Source: Chelonoidis abingdonii (taxonomy: Eukaryota > Chordata > Testudines > Testudinidae). From it: a DNA stretch of 64,000 nucleotides. The stretch is from positions 202,743,316-202,807,315 of the forward strand of contig NC_133770.1 in assembly GCF_003597395.2 (NCBI RefSeq), written 5' to 3'. The translations under genes were made by a program, and so were the position numbers. A model generated the notes under the pieces. That model was not told where the DNA came from and searched no databases. It saw nothing but the letters and a program-made list of their open reading frames with translations. Below are positions 43,375 to 55,620 of this stretch, in pieces; position 1 is the stretch's first letter; every line of letters begins with the position of its first letter.

Positions 43375-46300
43375 ATGAGTGAAAGAAGAAAACACCCCTC
43401 TGGGCAGCATTCAGAAAAAGAATGAAAGCAAAGAAGCTTTTCTATCTGAACAGGAAGAATACATAGACACAAATGTTCATGGTGAGCCTTCCAGCCCCAG
43501 TGAAGATGTGAGTGGTGAGGAGATGCCTGATCTTCCAGTTAGTCAGCATGCAGGTGACCTGACAGCTCCTGCAGCATCCATATCTCCATCTAAAATTGAT
43601 GTAACCATGCACATTCCTGAAGAAAAGTGTAGATCAGAGAAGAGTATGGTGTAGACGCAAGAAACAGGTGCTGCTGAGTTTAGATTCATAGATTCATAGA
43701 CTCTAGGACTGGAAGGGACCTCGAGAGGTCATAGAGTCCAGTCCCCTGTCCTCATCGCATGACCAAATACGGTCTAGACCATCCCTGATAGACATTTATC
43801 TAATCTACTTTTAAATATCTCCAGAGATGGAGATTCCACAACCTCCCTAGGCAATTTATTCCAGTGTTTAACCACCCTGACAGTTAGGAACTTTTTCCTA
43901 ATGTCCAACCTAAATCTCTCTTGCTGCACTTTCAGGCCATTGCTTCTTTTCTATCTTAGAGGCTAAAGTGAACAAGTTTTCTCCTCCTCCTTGATGACAT
44001 TCTTTTAGATACCTGAAAATTGCTATCATTCCCTCTCAGTCTTTAAACAATATCCAATTCTTTCAGCTTTCCATTGGTAGGTCATGTTCTCAAGCCCTCT
44101 AATCAGTCCTGTTGTCTTTTAGACCTCTCCAATTCTCCACATACTGTCTTGAAATGCGTGCCAGAACGGACACAATACTCTCCAATTGAGTCCAACCAGT
44201 GCAGAGTAGAGAAGGGAAGAATGACTTCTCTTAGTCTTGCTCAAAGCACACCTGTAATGCATCCCAGAATTGTTTGCTTTTTTGCAACAGCATCACACTG
44301 TTGACTTCATATTAGCTTGTGGTATACTATAACCATTTAGATCCTTAAGTCTAGGTGATCCAGACGTGGACTCACTTGAGCAGTAGCCTGAGGGACTTCC
44401 TTGTACTGCGTGGGCCACAGCAATATGAAAACTCATGTCACCCAAACCATGAATGCTGCATACTTTTTTGTTGAAACTGCCTTCCAGTCTAATGTTCCAG
44501 CCACATTTGGGTTCATCGGAACAAAGAACTGAAAAGTCTTGCCTAGAAATCTGGTCATGCATGAAAAAGGCAGCAAAACACAGAGAGCATTCCTAGGTGG
44601 AAAGCTTGAGAATGAATTAGGTTAAAGGATCCCCATAGAGGATCCACATCAGAGAAATTGCCATCAGAGTCATCTTTACTGGCAAAATGTTATGAAAAGC
44701 TCATGCCATTGGAGAATGCTTGCTACCAAAAAACTTAGCACTGCGTGGCATTCAGATCAAGCCGTGATATGTTCCAAACAATGGCAAATTCCTTTAAAAA
44801 TGGGAGCGGATGGCTGAGTTTTAATGCTGTACTCCAGGAGCATCTAGAAGAGTAATCACCCAAAAGTACACATACCACCCCCATGGAAAAACAATTTAAA
44901 ATGAGATATACAGTACTGACGACCAAAGTTAGACAGAAAATTGTGGCAGATCTGAAGTCAGCAAGATATTACCTTGTTATTCTTGGACTGCACACTAATA
45001 TCAGCCATACAACAAATGACTTAATGGTGCATTTTGTACAAACACAGATCTAGTGAAATGTCCCTTCAATGGTGCTGCTGAGAGCATTTTCTAGAATTAT
45101 TGACTGATGATACTACAGGGCCTGTATGACAAATGTGCTTCTTAAAAGTTGGAAGATACGGAATTGCGATAGCTGACATGAGAGGTCAGGGCTACGATAA
45201 ATGGACAACATGAGAGGAAGAACAGGGACTGCAGACACAGATTCGAGAGGTAAACCCTTGAGCTCTTTTTTCCCATGCGGTTCTCATTCATTGAACTGCC
45301 AATCGTAATGTAGCATCCGCTTGTATGAGGCTGCTGAATTTTTAATGTAATCCAAAGCACTATTAGTTTTCTGGCATCAACTCACCAAGGCAATTTGAGC
45401 AACACCTGGGAACATCCTCTCAGACACTGAGCCACCCTGATCCACACATGGGCTCAGTCAATGGAGCGATAAGCCTATCAAACACCAAATTGGTAAAGAT
45501 AGATGATTGCCATAGTTGCCATTATGGAGGATAGACTATTGATAGGACTGTTCGTGGGACAACAGTGGCAGAGGGAAATATGGAATAATCAGAAAATATA
45601 CATAACTTTTCAAATTTCTGTGTGGCGTAGTGTTGTGCATGACATACTGTTTGAAATAAATTGTAAGAAGAGACTCTCAAGGTGTGACCTTGATATATTC
45701 TGGAGCATGAAAACTGGACAAAGCAAAGTCATCTATCATCTTGCCAGTCAGATGAGGGATTTCAAAATGTTCTGAAAAGTGCACAGAAGTTGGCAGAGGA
45801 ACTTCACACTGAAGCTATTTTCCCACTCATTCAAGAATACAAGAGTCACTGAAGAAGACATTTTGATTACGAGGAATGGGATAATCCCATAAGAGACCCC
45901 AAACAACAATTGAAAGTTGAATTCTTTAACCGGGTGCTAGATTGTGCAATACAGTCAGTTGAAGAATGTTTCATGCAGCTTAAGGAACACAGCAGTATAT
46001 TTGGGATGTTGTATGGTACTCCAAAACTCCTCACTATACCTGAAGAAGACACACACCAGCAGGGCACTAGAGACAGTGCTGACACATGATGACATGCACA
46101 ATATTGATGTGAGTGATTTAGGTGATGAACTGAAAGCCCTTTCAAGATACATTTCAGCAGGATCAACTCCAAAGGCTGTTCTGGAATATATGTGCACAAA
46201 TAAGATGATCACCCTCTTTCTAAATGCTTTTGTTGCTCTGCGCATACTTCTAACACTTTCTGTAACAGTTGCCAGTGGAGAACACAGCTTCTCCAAGCTG

Positions 46301-46456
46301 AAGTTAATGAAAATGCATCTATGCTTCACAATGACACAGGAGAGGCTGGTTGGCCTTGCAACCATCTCAATAGAGCGTGAGCTGGCCCAGACTGTGGACC
46401 TTTAGGAAGCAGTTCAAATCTTTGCAGCTAAGAAGGCATGGAAAGGACCACTTTGA
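43375..46456 (+). pseudogene. hAT transposase (zinc-finger MYM-type-like), broken
   Basis: It begins ATGAGTGAAAGAAG (MSERRKHPSG) at 43375, loses frame within 16 codons, then continues as EAFLSEQEEYIDTN, GEEMPDLPVSQHAG at 43379-43654. The CR1 insertion follows. Downstream the coding sense resumes in scattered frames (for example a diverged GQGYD near 45185). The C-terminal dimerisation region is open at 45944-46405 and shows LRILLTLSVTVASGEHSFSK and QERLVGLATISIE, the hAT C-terminal signature. A premature TAG after LAQTVDL precedes 17 more family-like codons, ending at 46456. This class resembles proteins often predicted as 'zinc finger MYM-type 1-like' in vertebrate genomes. It is inactive. 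Confidence 0.85.
43682..44348 (-). mobile_element. CR1 LINE 3' fragment, antisense, inside hAT transposase
   Basis: It starts with the antisense tail (agattcatagattcatag) and 'actggaagggacctcgagag', then runs back through 'cctgacagttaggaactttt' and 'ttcaggccattgcttctttt' and 'cacacctgtaatgcatccc' to about 44348. Its orientation is opposite to the hAT gene. Confidence 0.9.
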
Positions 46457-46748
46457 TTATTCAAGCAGATAAAAATGTCAGTGTTTACTTTGCAGACAAG
46501 AAAAGTTACATTTGCTGTTCAAGTCTTTGAAAGTGAAGTGTTACTTAAAATTTTTGAACACGGCATTTTAAGTTGTAAATTCTCCTTTATTGGGATAGGT
46601 AGCAGAGCAGTACCAAAAGAGGAGATGAACATGAAGAAGGCAGAATTGAGACCTTTCAAAGTTTTGGCCCAAGTGAGGGGGCTTGGGAGTGTCATGTGAG
46701 CTCCTCGCCTCAGGTGCCAAGGTGTTGTGGGCCGGCCCTGGCACAAGT

Positions 46749-48016
46749 GTTGCTGGGGAGAGGCAAGCTGCCTCCAGTACTACCCCTACTTCCCAAGACA
46801 CCACAGAGCACCAGGGGCTGTGATCTGTAACAAGGATGTGGCTGAAATTTGGAGGCAAGAAGGTTGGCAGCAGAGAAATAAATCATGTGTAACTGTAATT
46901 ATTTCCCCTAGCACAAGTGCAATGCACTTTGCATCTAAATACCAAAGTCCCTCAAACTTGCACTGGTCATGCAACAAGTTATGCTTTTCCTGGGGTTAAC
47001 CTTGATGGAGCCTGAATCAAATCAACTTCAGTCATGTTACTGCCCATTAGAACAGAGAAAACAAACAAGGCAATTAATCATCCTAAGTAGGCTGTTCCAC
47101 AATGCACCAATCACTGAAAAAGTGGCATATCTGACCTCCTTTTTAACCTCCACTACCCAAGGATCAAACTTACTGAAAGCTACTGCACAAATATCCCAGT
47201 GTGCGCGTGCACACACACATCAGGTTTCAATTCATTAAGCACCTTGTAGATCAAGACTAACATGCATGAATCAGAAAAGCCGCCTGATGAATTAAGAAAA
47301 GAACTACATTGTTCAGCTCTCTTTTTCTTTTGTACATTCCAGAAACCAACAAAGGGCACATGAGGCCTGGTGGGCCTGAAAGCCCATTCTCCATTTTTCA
47401 AAAATGTTTCCATTTGCTATTGTCTTTTTTTTGGCCTTTTCAGTTTACTTCCTACTATTGTTTCTGTTACTTGTTTGTGCAGAGGGGTTTCAAACCATAC
47501 AAATGGAGTTTATTATAGCAATGCTTCCAGGCACTGTCATTGTCAGAGCTCTGGCAGTGTTTTCATTCCATATCCTATTCTGAAGCATTCATGGGTTAGA
47601 CATTTTAATTCTCACTAAAATAAAACTTGACATATGAGTCCATAGCCCAGAGGTGGTTTTGGTTTCCTAATAATATTTGATTTACATTAATTAAGCTGGT
47701 TTTTGTTCTTTTACTTTTTATCTATTTTCAACTGTAAACTCCAGAAAAATTTAGTATACCAAGACAGGCCCTCTACAGGGAACATAGTAAGGAATATAGG
47801 AAAGAACTGGAGAGAAATAGGCTGTATAACTGTGCTAATGTGCTATGGAAAAAATAGTAAAGAACTTAAATTTGGTGGTGATGTAAAAAGGCAGTAAATT
47901 ATACACAAGAACTTATATAACTTTATAATTTACACCCAAAGTTGTGGGGTTTTTAAACCAGTTTTTATTCAGTAGGCCAAATTTTTCTTTCAGTTATACC
48001 CAGAAAAGTCCACAAT
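46749..48016. other. No gene supported
   Basis: Mixed sequence without a recognised repeat or exon. A short CA run occurs at about 47210-47219. Confidence 0.5.
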
Positions 48017-48021
48017 AACTC

Positions 48022-48961
48022 TGTGATAAATGAAGGAGTGAGGAGGGAAAGCTCCCTTTTATGGATACCCAGCCAGCTGGTTGCTATAAAATCCCTCCTA
48101 GTATCTGTTATCTAATTGTTCTACCTGTAAAGGGGTAAAAAGTCTCACTGTTATGAATAGGTAAAGGGAAGTGAATGGGCACCTGCCCAAAAGAGCCAGT
48201 GGGAAGGCTAGAACATTTTAAATTGAAACAAGACTCCCCTGTTGTCTGTCAATTGTTGTTCTTGGGGAGTGGCAGATAGGAAGCAGTTATGTTGTGAGAA
48301 GCTTGGGCCAGGTATGAAAAATCATCAGTGTCATACCTAGAAACTACTCATTTAAAACCCCAGATATGTAAGTAGATCAGGAAATGTCTAGGAAGACACA
48401 ATTAGGTTTATCCCTTTCATTTTGTTATGGTTTGTGGATTCCTCTGTGCTAACCCCAGGTGCTTCTGTTTTGCTTGTAAACTTTAAGCTGCACCTCAAGG
48501 AAGCCATTCTTGATGCTTAATCCTTGTAATTGTTGTTGTTGTTGTTATTTCTTTAAAGCCTAAGTTCACAGATGTATTTTCTTTCTTTTTTATTAATAAA
48601 ATTTACCTTTTTGAATAACGGAATTGGATTTTTGTGTTTTAAGGGGTTTGTGCACATGTTGTTTAATTAGCTGGTGGCAACAGCTGATTTTCTTTTTTTT
48701 TTCTTTCTCAGCTCTCACCCGGAGGTGGGGGATGAAAGGGCTTGAGATACCCCACAGGAAGGAATTCCCAAGTGCACCATCCTGGGTTCTCAAAGGGATT
48801 TTCCACTTGGGTGATGGCAGCATCTACCAATTCAAGGTCAGAGAAAAGCTGTAACCTTGAGAGTTTAATACAAGCCTGGAGTGGCAAGTATTAATTTTTA
48901 GAGTCCTTGAGGCCCCCACCTTCTGCCCTCAAAGTGCCAGAGTGGAGATTCAGCCTTGACA
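48022..48961 (+). mobile_element. Solo LTR (ERV type), sense, with 5-bp target duplication
   Basis: The 940-bp unit begins TGTGATAAATGAAGGAG and ends CAGCCTTGACA. Flanking 5-mers AACTC (48017-48021) and AGCTC (48962-48966) differ at one position. A TATAAAA lies at 48085-48091 and AATAAA at 48595-48600, with a (TTG)n run at about 48530-48547 between. The 3' part (gaaggaattcccaagtgcac, agtttaatacaagcctggag) matches a turtle LTR I recall. No internal retroviral sequence adjoins it. Confidence 0.8.
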
Positions 48962-48966
48962 AGCTC

Positions 48967-50928
48967 CAAGGATTGAACTTCTCAGCTACACTGGTCTGAT
49001 CAATAGGAGTTGCACCTATGTAAGTGAGAGAGACAAATGTATTCCTTTGTCTTAAAATATGCACCCAGATCTGCTATCAGTTTCATGGGCACAACTCCTC
49101 CTCATTCTGTGCTATTCACAGAGTGCTACTGATTGCACTTACTCATGCAGATTCCAGGATGGATTTGCACCCCAAATGTGTATTTTTTAATTATCCATGG
49201 CAGATTAACATCTGTTTTATATTACAGCTGCAGATTGAAAACAGTTAAGATCAATAACATAGCAGGTATAGTAGTTTCTGAGGTAGTCAGGTTACCTACT
49301 TCTGTCATTGTGAGAAATCATGATAGTTAAGATCTGGCTAGGTACTCAAATTCATGACCCTGGGTTTAAAAGAGGTATTTTCAGGATGCTTTCAATGAGG
49401 AGTCTTCAACTCTGGAATTTGTTTCACCTCCCTGTGATCTTACAGAACTTTAATCTGTTGATCTTTAGGGCAAATTGTATGTCCCATCTATTTTTGCAAA
49501 CTTTGCCTGAGGGACTTGTGTCACTGTTGAAAGGGGTAGAGTATTTATTTGGATGAGGATAGTGGCATGAGAAGGGTTCTTATAGATCAACATTAATGAA
49601 ATATCAAATTTCTGTGGTATAAACTGTGTGCATGTTCACAGCAAGGGATAGGTGTCATTTAACAAACTGGTAGAAATAAATATATGTTAGGTCTGATGAA
49701 ATACAAAAGAAACCTTGCCCCAAGATATTAAAATTGTAGGCTGTAAACAAATACATGCCTACCCCCATAATCCTAAAATTTCTCAGAAATACCTTTGCTG
49801 TTTTCAGTTTTAGTCAGCCCTATAATGTATTTTTATGTATCCATTCGTATTTGCTGTATCAAGACAGGACAAAAGATTAACACACACAAAGTGAATGGTT
49901 TCTATACTTTACAAGTTCCAGCTGTCAAAACTGAACCTAAATATCATGGCTGTTTGTGAACTTTTTTTTTTCCTCCAAAAGGTTTTAAATGAAATCACTG
50001 CAAGATTTTGTGACATTTTTTCAGCAGTACTGGGAAAACGTTGCATTATAACAAACTTGCTCTTTTCTTGCTCATCACAAAGTCTTTCTGTGTCTGGATT
50101 AGAACGTATAATTGGAAAAATACATGGTTTTTAAATAACTCTAAGTTAGGAAGGTTGTTAAAACAGAACAAAAACTTTTTAAACATGTTATTTCAGTTTA
50201 ATAGTCCCCAAAGGAAGCATTTTGTGAAACCTGTAAAGAATTTGAGATGCCGTAAGAATAAGCCAACACATGACAGACATCAACAGTCTCAGCCTATCCT
50301 AACTAGAACACTCACAGAATACTGCAGCAGCAACCAAAACATAATAAAAAAGAAAAATCCATTTCAAGCAAGAGATAAAAGAACCTTTCTATATACACAG
50401 TGCATAAAATCTATCAAACAAAGTGCATTAAATGCCACCAGCACAATGCATTCAAATATTTCATATAGCAGCAGCCTAAAATCTCCACTAGAACAGCATG
50501 GTCACTGCATGCCAAAGTAAAGCAAAAAAGCATACTTCCATGAAAAGGATTATCTTCCAACCTACTTCAAAATACCCCAGACCTCAAACAAATAGAAAAA
50601 GTGGCCCAGGAAGCCCTGAGGTAAAAGAGAACAACGACAAAAGCCATGCCTGGGTTTGAGGAAAGGATTACAACACAAAATTCTGTTTTATCACCTTTAT
50701 TTGCTCTAAGCCCTGGCACCCCTATGTGGCTGTCCCCTTGGCTAACCTTTGTTTTTCTCTTAGCTCCCACCTGCTTTTTACTGAGCTGAGAAGTCGTTAG
50801 GAGAATAGTGAGAAAGAATAAGGAGAAACAAGGGTGGGATCCTCCTTAGCAGTCACAGGAATAAGCCTTACTGGTTGCAGAGCAAAAATGCAGTAGGGGA
50901 GGATACTGTACTGTGGCTGTATTGCATC
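48967..50928. other. No gene supported
   Basis: About 2 kb of AT-rich sequence with no recognised repeat. The 159-codon frame at 50041-50520 is Lys/Asn/Ser-rich by base composition, without domains or splice context. Confidence 0.45.
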
Positions 50929-50931
50929 TTA

Positions 50932-52930
50932 GGCCTGGTCTACACTACGCATTTAAACTGAATTTAGCAGCGTTATATCGATTTAACCCTGTACCCGTCC
51001 ACACAACGAAGCCCTTTATATTGATACAAAGGACTCTTTAAACCAATTTCTGTACTCCTCCCCGATGAGGGGAGTAGCGCTGAAATTGGTATTGCCATGT
51101 CGGATTAGGGTTAGTGTGGCCGCAAATCGATGGTATTGGCCTTCGGGCGGTATGCCACAGTGCACCATTGTGACAGCTCTGGAAAGCAATCTGAACTTGG
51201 ATGCACTGGCCAGGTAGACAGGAAAAGCCCTGCGAACTTTTGATTTTCATTTCCTGTTTGCCCAGCGTGGAACTCTGATCAGCACGGGTCCAAAATCCAA
51301 AAAGAGCTCCAGAATGGACCGTACGGGAGATACTGGATCTGATCACTGTATGGGGAGATAAATCTGTTCTATCAGAGCTCTGTTACAGAAGACGAAATGA
51401 CAAAGCATTTGAAAAAATCTCCAGGCTATGACAGACAGAGTCCACAGCACTGTGCTGTGTGACAAGTGTAACGGAAAGCCAAAGAAAATCAAATGCACAC
51501 TCAGGGAGGGAGGGAGGGAGTACTGAGGACCCCAGCTATCCCACAGTCCCCGCAGTCTCTGAAAAGCATTTGCATTCTTGGCTGAGCTCCCAATGCCTGA
51601 AGGATCAAAAACATTTTCCCGGGTGTTTCAGAGTGTATGTTGTCAATTTACACCCTTCCCCCCGCCCCGAAAGAAAAGGGAAAAAAATCGTTTCTCGCCT
51701 TTTTTCAGTATCACCCTATGTCTACTGCATGCTGCTGGTAGACGGGATGCTGCAGCGCTGAACACCAGCATCCCCTTCCCGGTGGCAGATGGTGCAATAT
51801 GATTGATATTCGTCTTCATCATCAGCCCATGAGAGCTCCTGGCTGGCCTCGGTGAGGTTGGCCAGGGGCGCCTGGGTAAAAATAGGAATGACTCCCGGTC
51901 ATTCCCGGCAGATGGTACAAAACGGCTGGTAACCGTCCACATCATAACAACTGGAGGCTGAGCATCATCAGCCCCCCACTTTCATGTCCAAAGAAAAGAT
52001 TCTGTACTGCCTGGACTATCATAGTTTCTTATCCCTGCATTCTTTATTACTTCATCACACAAATGGGGGAACACTGCCACGGTAGCCCAGGAGCATTGGG
52101 GGAGGAGGGAAGGAACGAGTGGGGTTGTTGCAGGGGCACCCCCTAGAATGGCATGCAGCACATCATTTCTGTGGGATCTCTGGGGCTCTGACTCAGAGCG
52201 GCTGTGCTCTCTGGTTCTCTAGTACACTTGCCCCATATTCTAGGCAGGACTGACTCTATTTTTAGACAAAACATAAAAAAGGGAATGATCCGGGGAGTCA
52301 TTCCCATTTTTGTCCATGCGTCCCCATCCAACCTCAGTGAGGCCAGCCAGGAGCACCCGTGACAGCAGCAGAGAGTACAAAATGACGGATAACTGTCATC
52401 TCATTGCCAGTTTACAATGGCAGATGGTGCAATAGGGATGGTAAACATCTCTGCGATCTTGCAAAGGCAAATGAATGCTGCTGTGTAGCACTGCAGTACC
52501 GCCTCTGTCAGCAGCATCCAGTACACATACGGTGACAGTGACAAGGCAAAATGGAGGCTCCATGGTTGCCATGCTATGGCGTCTGCCAGGGCAATCCAGG
52601 GAAAAAGGGCGCGAAATGATTGTCTGCCGTTGCTTTCATGGAGGAAGGATTGAGTGACGACATTTACCCAGAATCACCCGCGACACTGTTTTTGCATTGG
52701 GATCTCAACCCAGAATTCCAATGGGCAGGGGAGACTGCGGGAACTATGGGATAGCTACGGGATAGCTACCCACAGTGCAACACTCTGGAAATCGACACTA
52801 GCCTCCGTACATGGACGCACACCGCTGAATTAATGTGCTTAGTGTGGCCGCATGCACTCGACTTTATACAATCTGTTTTACAAAATTGGTTTATGTAAAA
52901 TCAGAATAATCCCATAGTGCAAACATTCTC
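50932..52930 (-). mobile_element. Harbinger deletion derivative with fold-back arms, 1999 bp
   Basis: The left end GGCCTGGTCTACACTACGC is the reverse complement of the right end of the 27.5-kb element. The right end (aatcccatagtgcaaacatt) is a mutated form of that element's left end. TTA at 50929-50931 and 52931-52933 is the target duplication. The first 550 bp keep the region encoding the start of the Myb-like gene. The rest consists of two long inverted arms. No transposase remains. Confidence 0.85.
51532..52757. repeat. Long inverted arms inside the Harbinger derivative
   Basis: The left arm (about 51532-51915; tatcccacagtccccgcagt, ggctggcctcggtgaggttg, gactcccggtcattccc) is repeated in inverted orientation in the right arm (about 52285-52757; gggagtcattcccatttttg, ctcagtgaggccagccagg, gggagactgcgggaactatg). 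A central spacer of about 370 bp includes 'gggtgcaggggcaccccct'-like text shared with the 39.6-kb copy. The arms could form a hairpin several hundred bases long. Confidence 0.8.
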
Positions 52931-52933
52931 TTA

Positions 52934-53427
52934 AAGGTAGACACAGCTGGGCTGCCTGTCCCCATCCTACCCACATGTGTGGGGCACTCACATACAGCAA
53001 GACACTGGGACTACCAGCCCAAGGCAGCCAGAGCCAGCAGAGCAGGAGCAGTGCTAGGCTAGGGTATGCATGGCTTTTACCCCCCCACCCCCACACACAC
53101 ACACGCCAGGAGGGCGGATGCACTGTTTTTACCTCTCTCCCCTGGCCAGAAGAGGGATATGTTGTTTTTAACCCCTCCCCTGCCCCCCCTACCCCACAAG
53201 AGAGGAGGACATACTGTTTATGCACACACACCTGCCAGGAGGAGGACAAGCTTGTAAACTCATGTTGGTGCTAAGTAGGGAGTTAAGCTGCTGCTGGAGC
53301 TGGCCTGGAGTGTCAGCTGCTGGATCTGGAGCCTGAACTACGCTTTGTTCGGAGTTGTGAACAATTCCGAGTTAGGGCCAACCTCCATTCTCAAGGTATC
53401 CATAACTCTGAGGTTCTACTGTACCTT

Positions 53428-53460
<33 letters not shown>

Positions 53461-53517
53461 CCCTTAACTTGGGACTCCGTCAAATGGGATTGTGAGGTGT
53501 GTGTTCCAGGAAGAAGT
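52934..53517. other. C-rich and T-rich low-complexity sequence
   Basis: Contains CA-rich tracts near 53085-53105 and 53220-53232, C runs, and a poly-T tract at 53429-53456. The paired open frames on both strands here are composition artefacts. Confidence 0.6.
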
Positions 53518-53525
53518 ATCTACAA

Positions 53526-53783
53526 CAGTGGTGGGCAATCTGCGGCCTGCAGGCCGCATGCAGCCCATCAGGGTAATCTGATTGTGTGCCGCAAAACATT
53601 TTGTTGATGACTGTCCACAGGCATGGCTCCCTGCAGCTCCTATTGGCTGGGAATGGTGAACTGCGGCCCCTGTAAGCTGCAGGGGGCTGTTCCTGTGGAT
53701 AGTCAAAGTCAGCAAAATGTCTTGCGGCCCACCAGTGGATTACCCTGATGATCCGCCTGTGGGCCGCAAGTTGCCCACCACTA
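53526..53783 (+). mobile_element. Palindromic hAT MITE, 258 bp, with 8-bp target duplication
   Basis: It begins CAGTGGTGGGCAATCTGCGG and ends CGCAAGTTGCCCACCACTA. Flanking 8-mers ATCTACAA (53518-53525) and GTCTACAA (53784-53791) differ at one position. Much of the interior is palindromic (tgcggcctgcaggccgca; gcaaaacattttg against caaaatgtcttgc), so it is a fold-back element with no coding capacity. Confidence 0.92.
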
Positions 53784-53791
53784 GTCTACAA

Positions 53792-54829
53792 CCAACGCTG
53801 TTGTCACAGTAGAGGCTCCTCCCAAGAAATGAGACAAAATAAATATAGTTTGGGAATAAGCTTGACTAAGTTTTCTTTAACTATGTTCCCTGGTGTCCTT
53901 CTTAAATAACAATTTATTGTAATTGCACGTCTCTCAGTCTTACTGGGTATGGATTTCTTTCTCATTCCTTACCTGTAGGAGAATGGCATAATGGCCCATA
54001 TTGTTAGTAATCATATTTATTATTCTGACAGTGTGCTAGGTACTTGTGGTGTGTGTGTGCATATATATATAATATGAACACATACAGCTATCGTTCTAGT
54101 AGTAGCTTGCAGCAACATGTTGTATATTTGCATTTTAAATGTGACACAGTGTACTTAGTAACATATTTTCTGTCTCTCTCTTGCTCTCCCTCTCGTGTGT
54201 GTGTGTGTTTTCTAAGGCATCAATCCTTCCCACCTAATACAGGCAAAACTTTCATTGAATAAGATTCCAGTTTTGCTAGTGTTAGAACTATGGGCCCTGG
54301 CCCTTTGGAAAAACAATGCCATTAGGAGGAGGCTTTTTCATTTTTTTATGTTTTATATATTGCATGTATTAAAGTAGCTCTGTAATAGATGCATTTGACA
54401 GGCCTACGCAAATCCTCAGCAGGTTAAAAGGGCCAATTAACTTTATAGGCTGCACCTGGAGGAAAGCCAGGGCCTGGTCAAGTTTAACTCAAAATGAAGT
54501 TGAGCTTGCATAAGGAAGTTGTGAGCAGGAGGAGGCTTTAGTCATGTGAAATCAAATTATAAATGCATATTTACTCCCCATTTGTGCATTTAGAATGGTA
54601 TGAAAAAAATGAGGGATGGAAAAATCCCACACATTATGACCAATGAAATTTCTAAATGTATTTCTGAAAAATGGGGCAGCTTTGCTAAGTCTTTATAGAC
54701 GGATCAAAAGATGACAGCACACCTAGAGTGGGAAGAGCTTTCTCTCTTCCTAGGCCTGGAGTCCAGAAATGTAAAAGGCTACTGAATTATGTGACCATTC
54801 TGACAGTCAAACTAATGGGGATAACGTGA
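53792..54829. other. No gene; TG and TC microsatellites
   Basis: A (GT)n-(TA)n run lies at about 54046-54070 and a (TC)n-(GT)n run at about 54172-54209. Otherwise nothing recognised. Confidence 0.6.
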
Positions 54830-55620
54830 CCACCAACCCGGGTATGGGATGTGTGACTGACTGCAACTGAAATTTTATCTGATTCCTTGCTCGGGGTGAG
54901 GGGTGGTCCATGGACCGGGTAAGGGAGCCGAGGCTGGGGCCACAGCTTGGGGTGGGTCTGGGTCTGGGGCCAGGGCCAGAGCCATGGCCAGAGCGAAGGC
55001 TGGGGGCAGAGGTGGGGCTAGGAGCCAAGCTGCAGCCAGGCTATGGTGGGTGCTGGTTGCCGGTCCCCCAGCCAGGTATGGAGCTGTGCTGAGGCTGGGA
55101 GTGGAGCCAAACATGGGGCTGGGAGCCTGGGCCACAACTAGGAGTGAGGTGGGGCTGGGTGGCACTCTCTCCCCACCCCCTTTGGGGGCTGGCCCAGGCC
55201 TGCTAGGACCCCCATATTGTCTGTGCCACAGACCAAAAGGGAGGTGGCTAGGGATGAGGAGAAATGCTAGTGGGAAAGTAAGCCCTAGGATCCTGTCCTG
55301 GACTAGACTTGTGGTTGCTAGGCAGAGTCCTTGGACTGGAACCCTGAGTAGTGGGCAGGCCCAGGTTCCCTTATCAGCCATTGGAAAAGTGACACTGGAC
55401 TGGACTTGGATCAGAAGACAGCCTGACATGGCATATGGACAGCTTATCCAGTAGGACTTTGATACCCTACAAGCAGAGTACTAATTAGTGACTTGAGTGG
55501 AGGACTTAGTCACAAAGAGGGAGCACCCCAAGTCCCAGAAAGGGAGACACACCATGGTGCAAGCCACACGGAGTGAGAGCTAACCCCCACAGATGAGTTA
55601 GAGGGTCAATGATGGTGGTC
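54830..55620 (+). repeat. GC-rich retroelement-like sequence (LTR-like, low confidence)
   Basis: G-rich plus strand with reiterated 'ggggctggg' and 'ggggccagggcc' words, followed at 55340-55370 by 'ggaaccctgagtagtgggca' and 'ggcccaggttccc'. That block resembles the one in the LTRs at 5925 and 26379. This suggests LTR-derived sequence, but TG...CA ends and a target duplication were not found. Mirror-image open frames of 183 and 184 codons (54903-55454 plus, 54875-55429 minus) arise from the GC bias. Confidence 0.4.

Larger units (their letters stand above)
42864..46740 (+). mobile_element. hAT transposon, 3877 bp, with CR1 inside
   Basis: The ends read AAGGGCTGGCC at the left and GGCCGGCCCTG at the right, inverted apart from one terminal base. 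The flanking 8-mers GCACGAGT (42856-42863) and GCACAAGT (46741-46748) differ at one position. The interior carries a broken hAT transposase. An antisense CR1 of about 665 bp splits it, so the hAT itself was about 3.2 kb. Confidence 0.9.

Noticed and set aside
50041..50520. 159-codon open frame
   Set aside because: Lys/Asn/Ser-rich composition follows from A-rich DNA. No domain or exon signals.
51485..51515. GGGA repeat as a possible G-quadruplex or switch-like sequence
   Set aside because: Only three to four short units within a decayed transposon, so it is more likely slippage.
54875..55454. Mirror-image open frames of 183 and 184 codons on both strands
   Set aside because: Stop codons are rare on both strands because of G-rich reiterated sequence. 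Neither frame resembles a protein and few CpG are present, so it is not a CpG-island promoter either.
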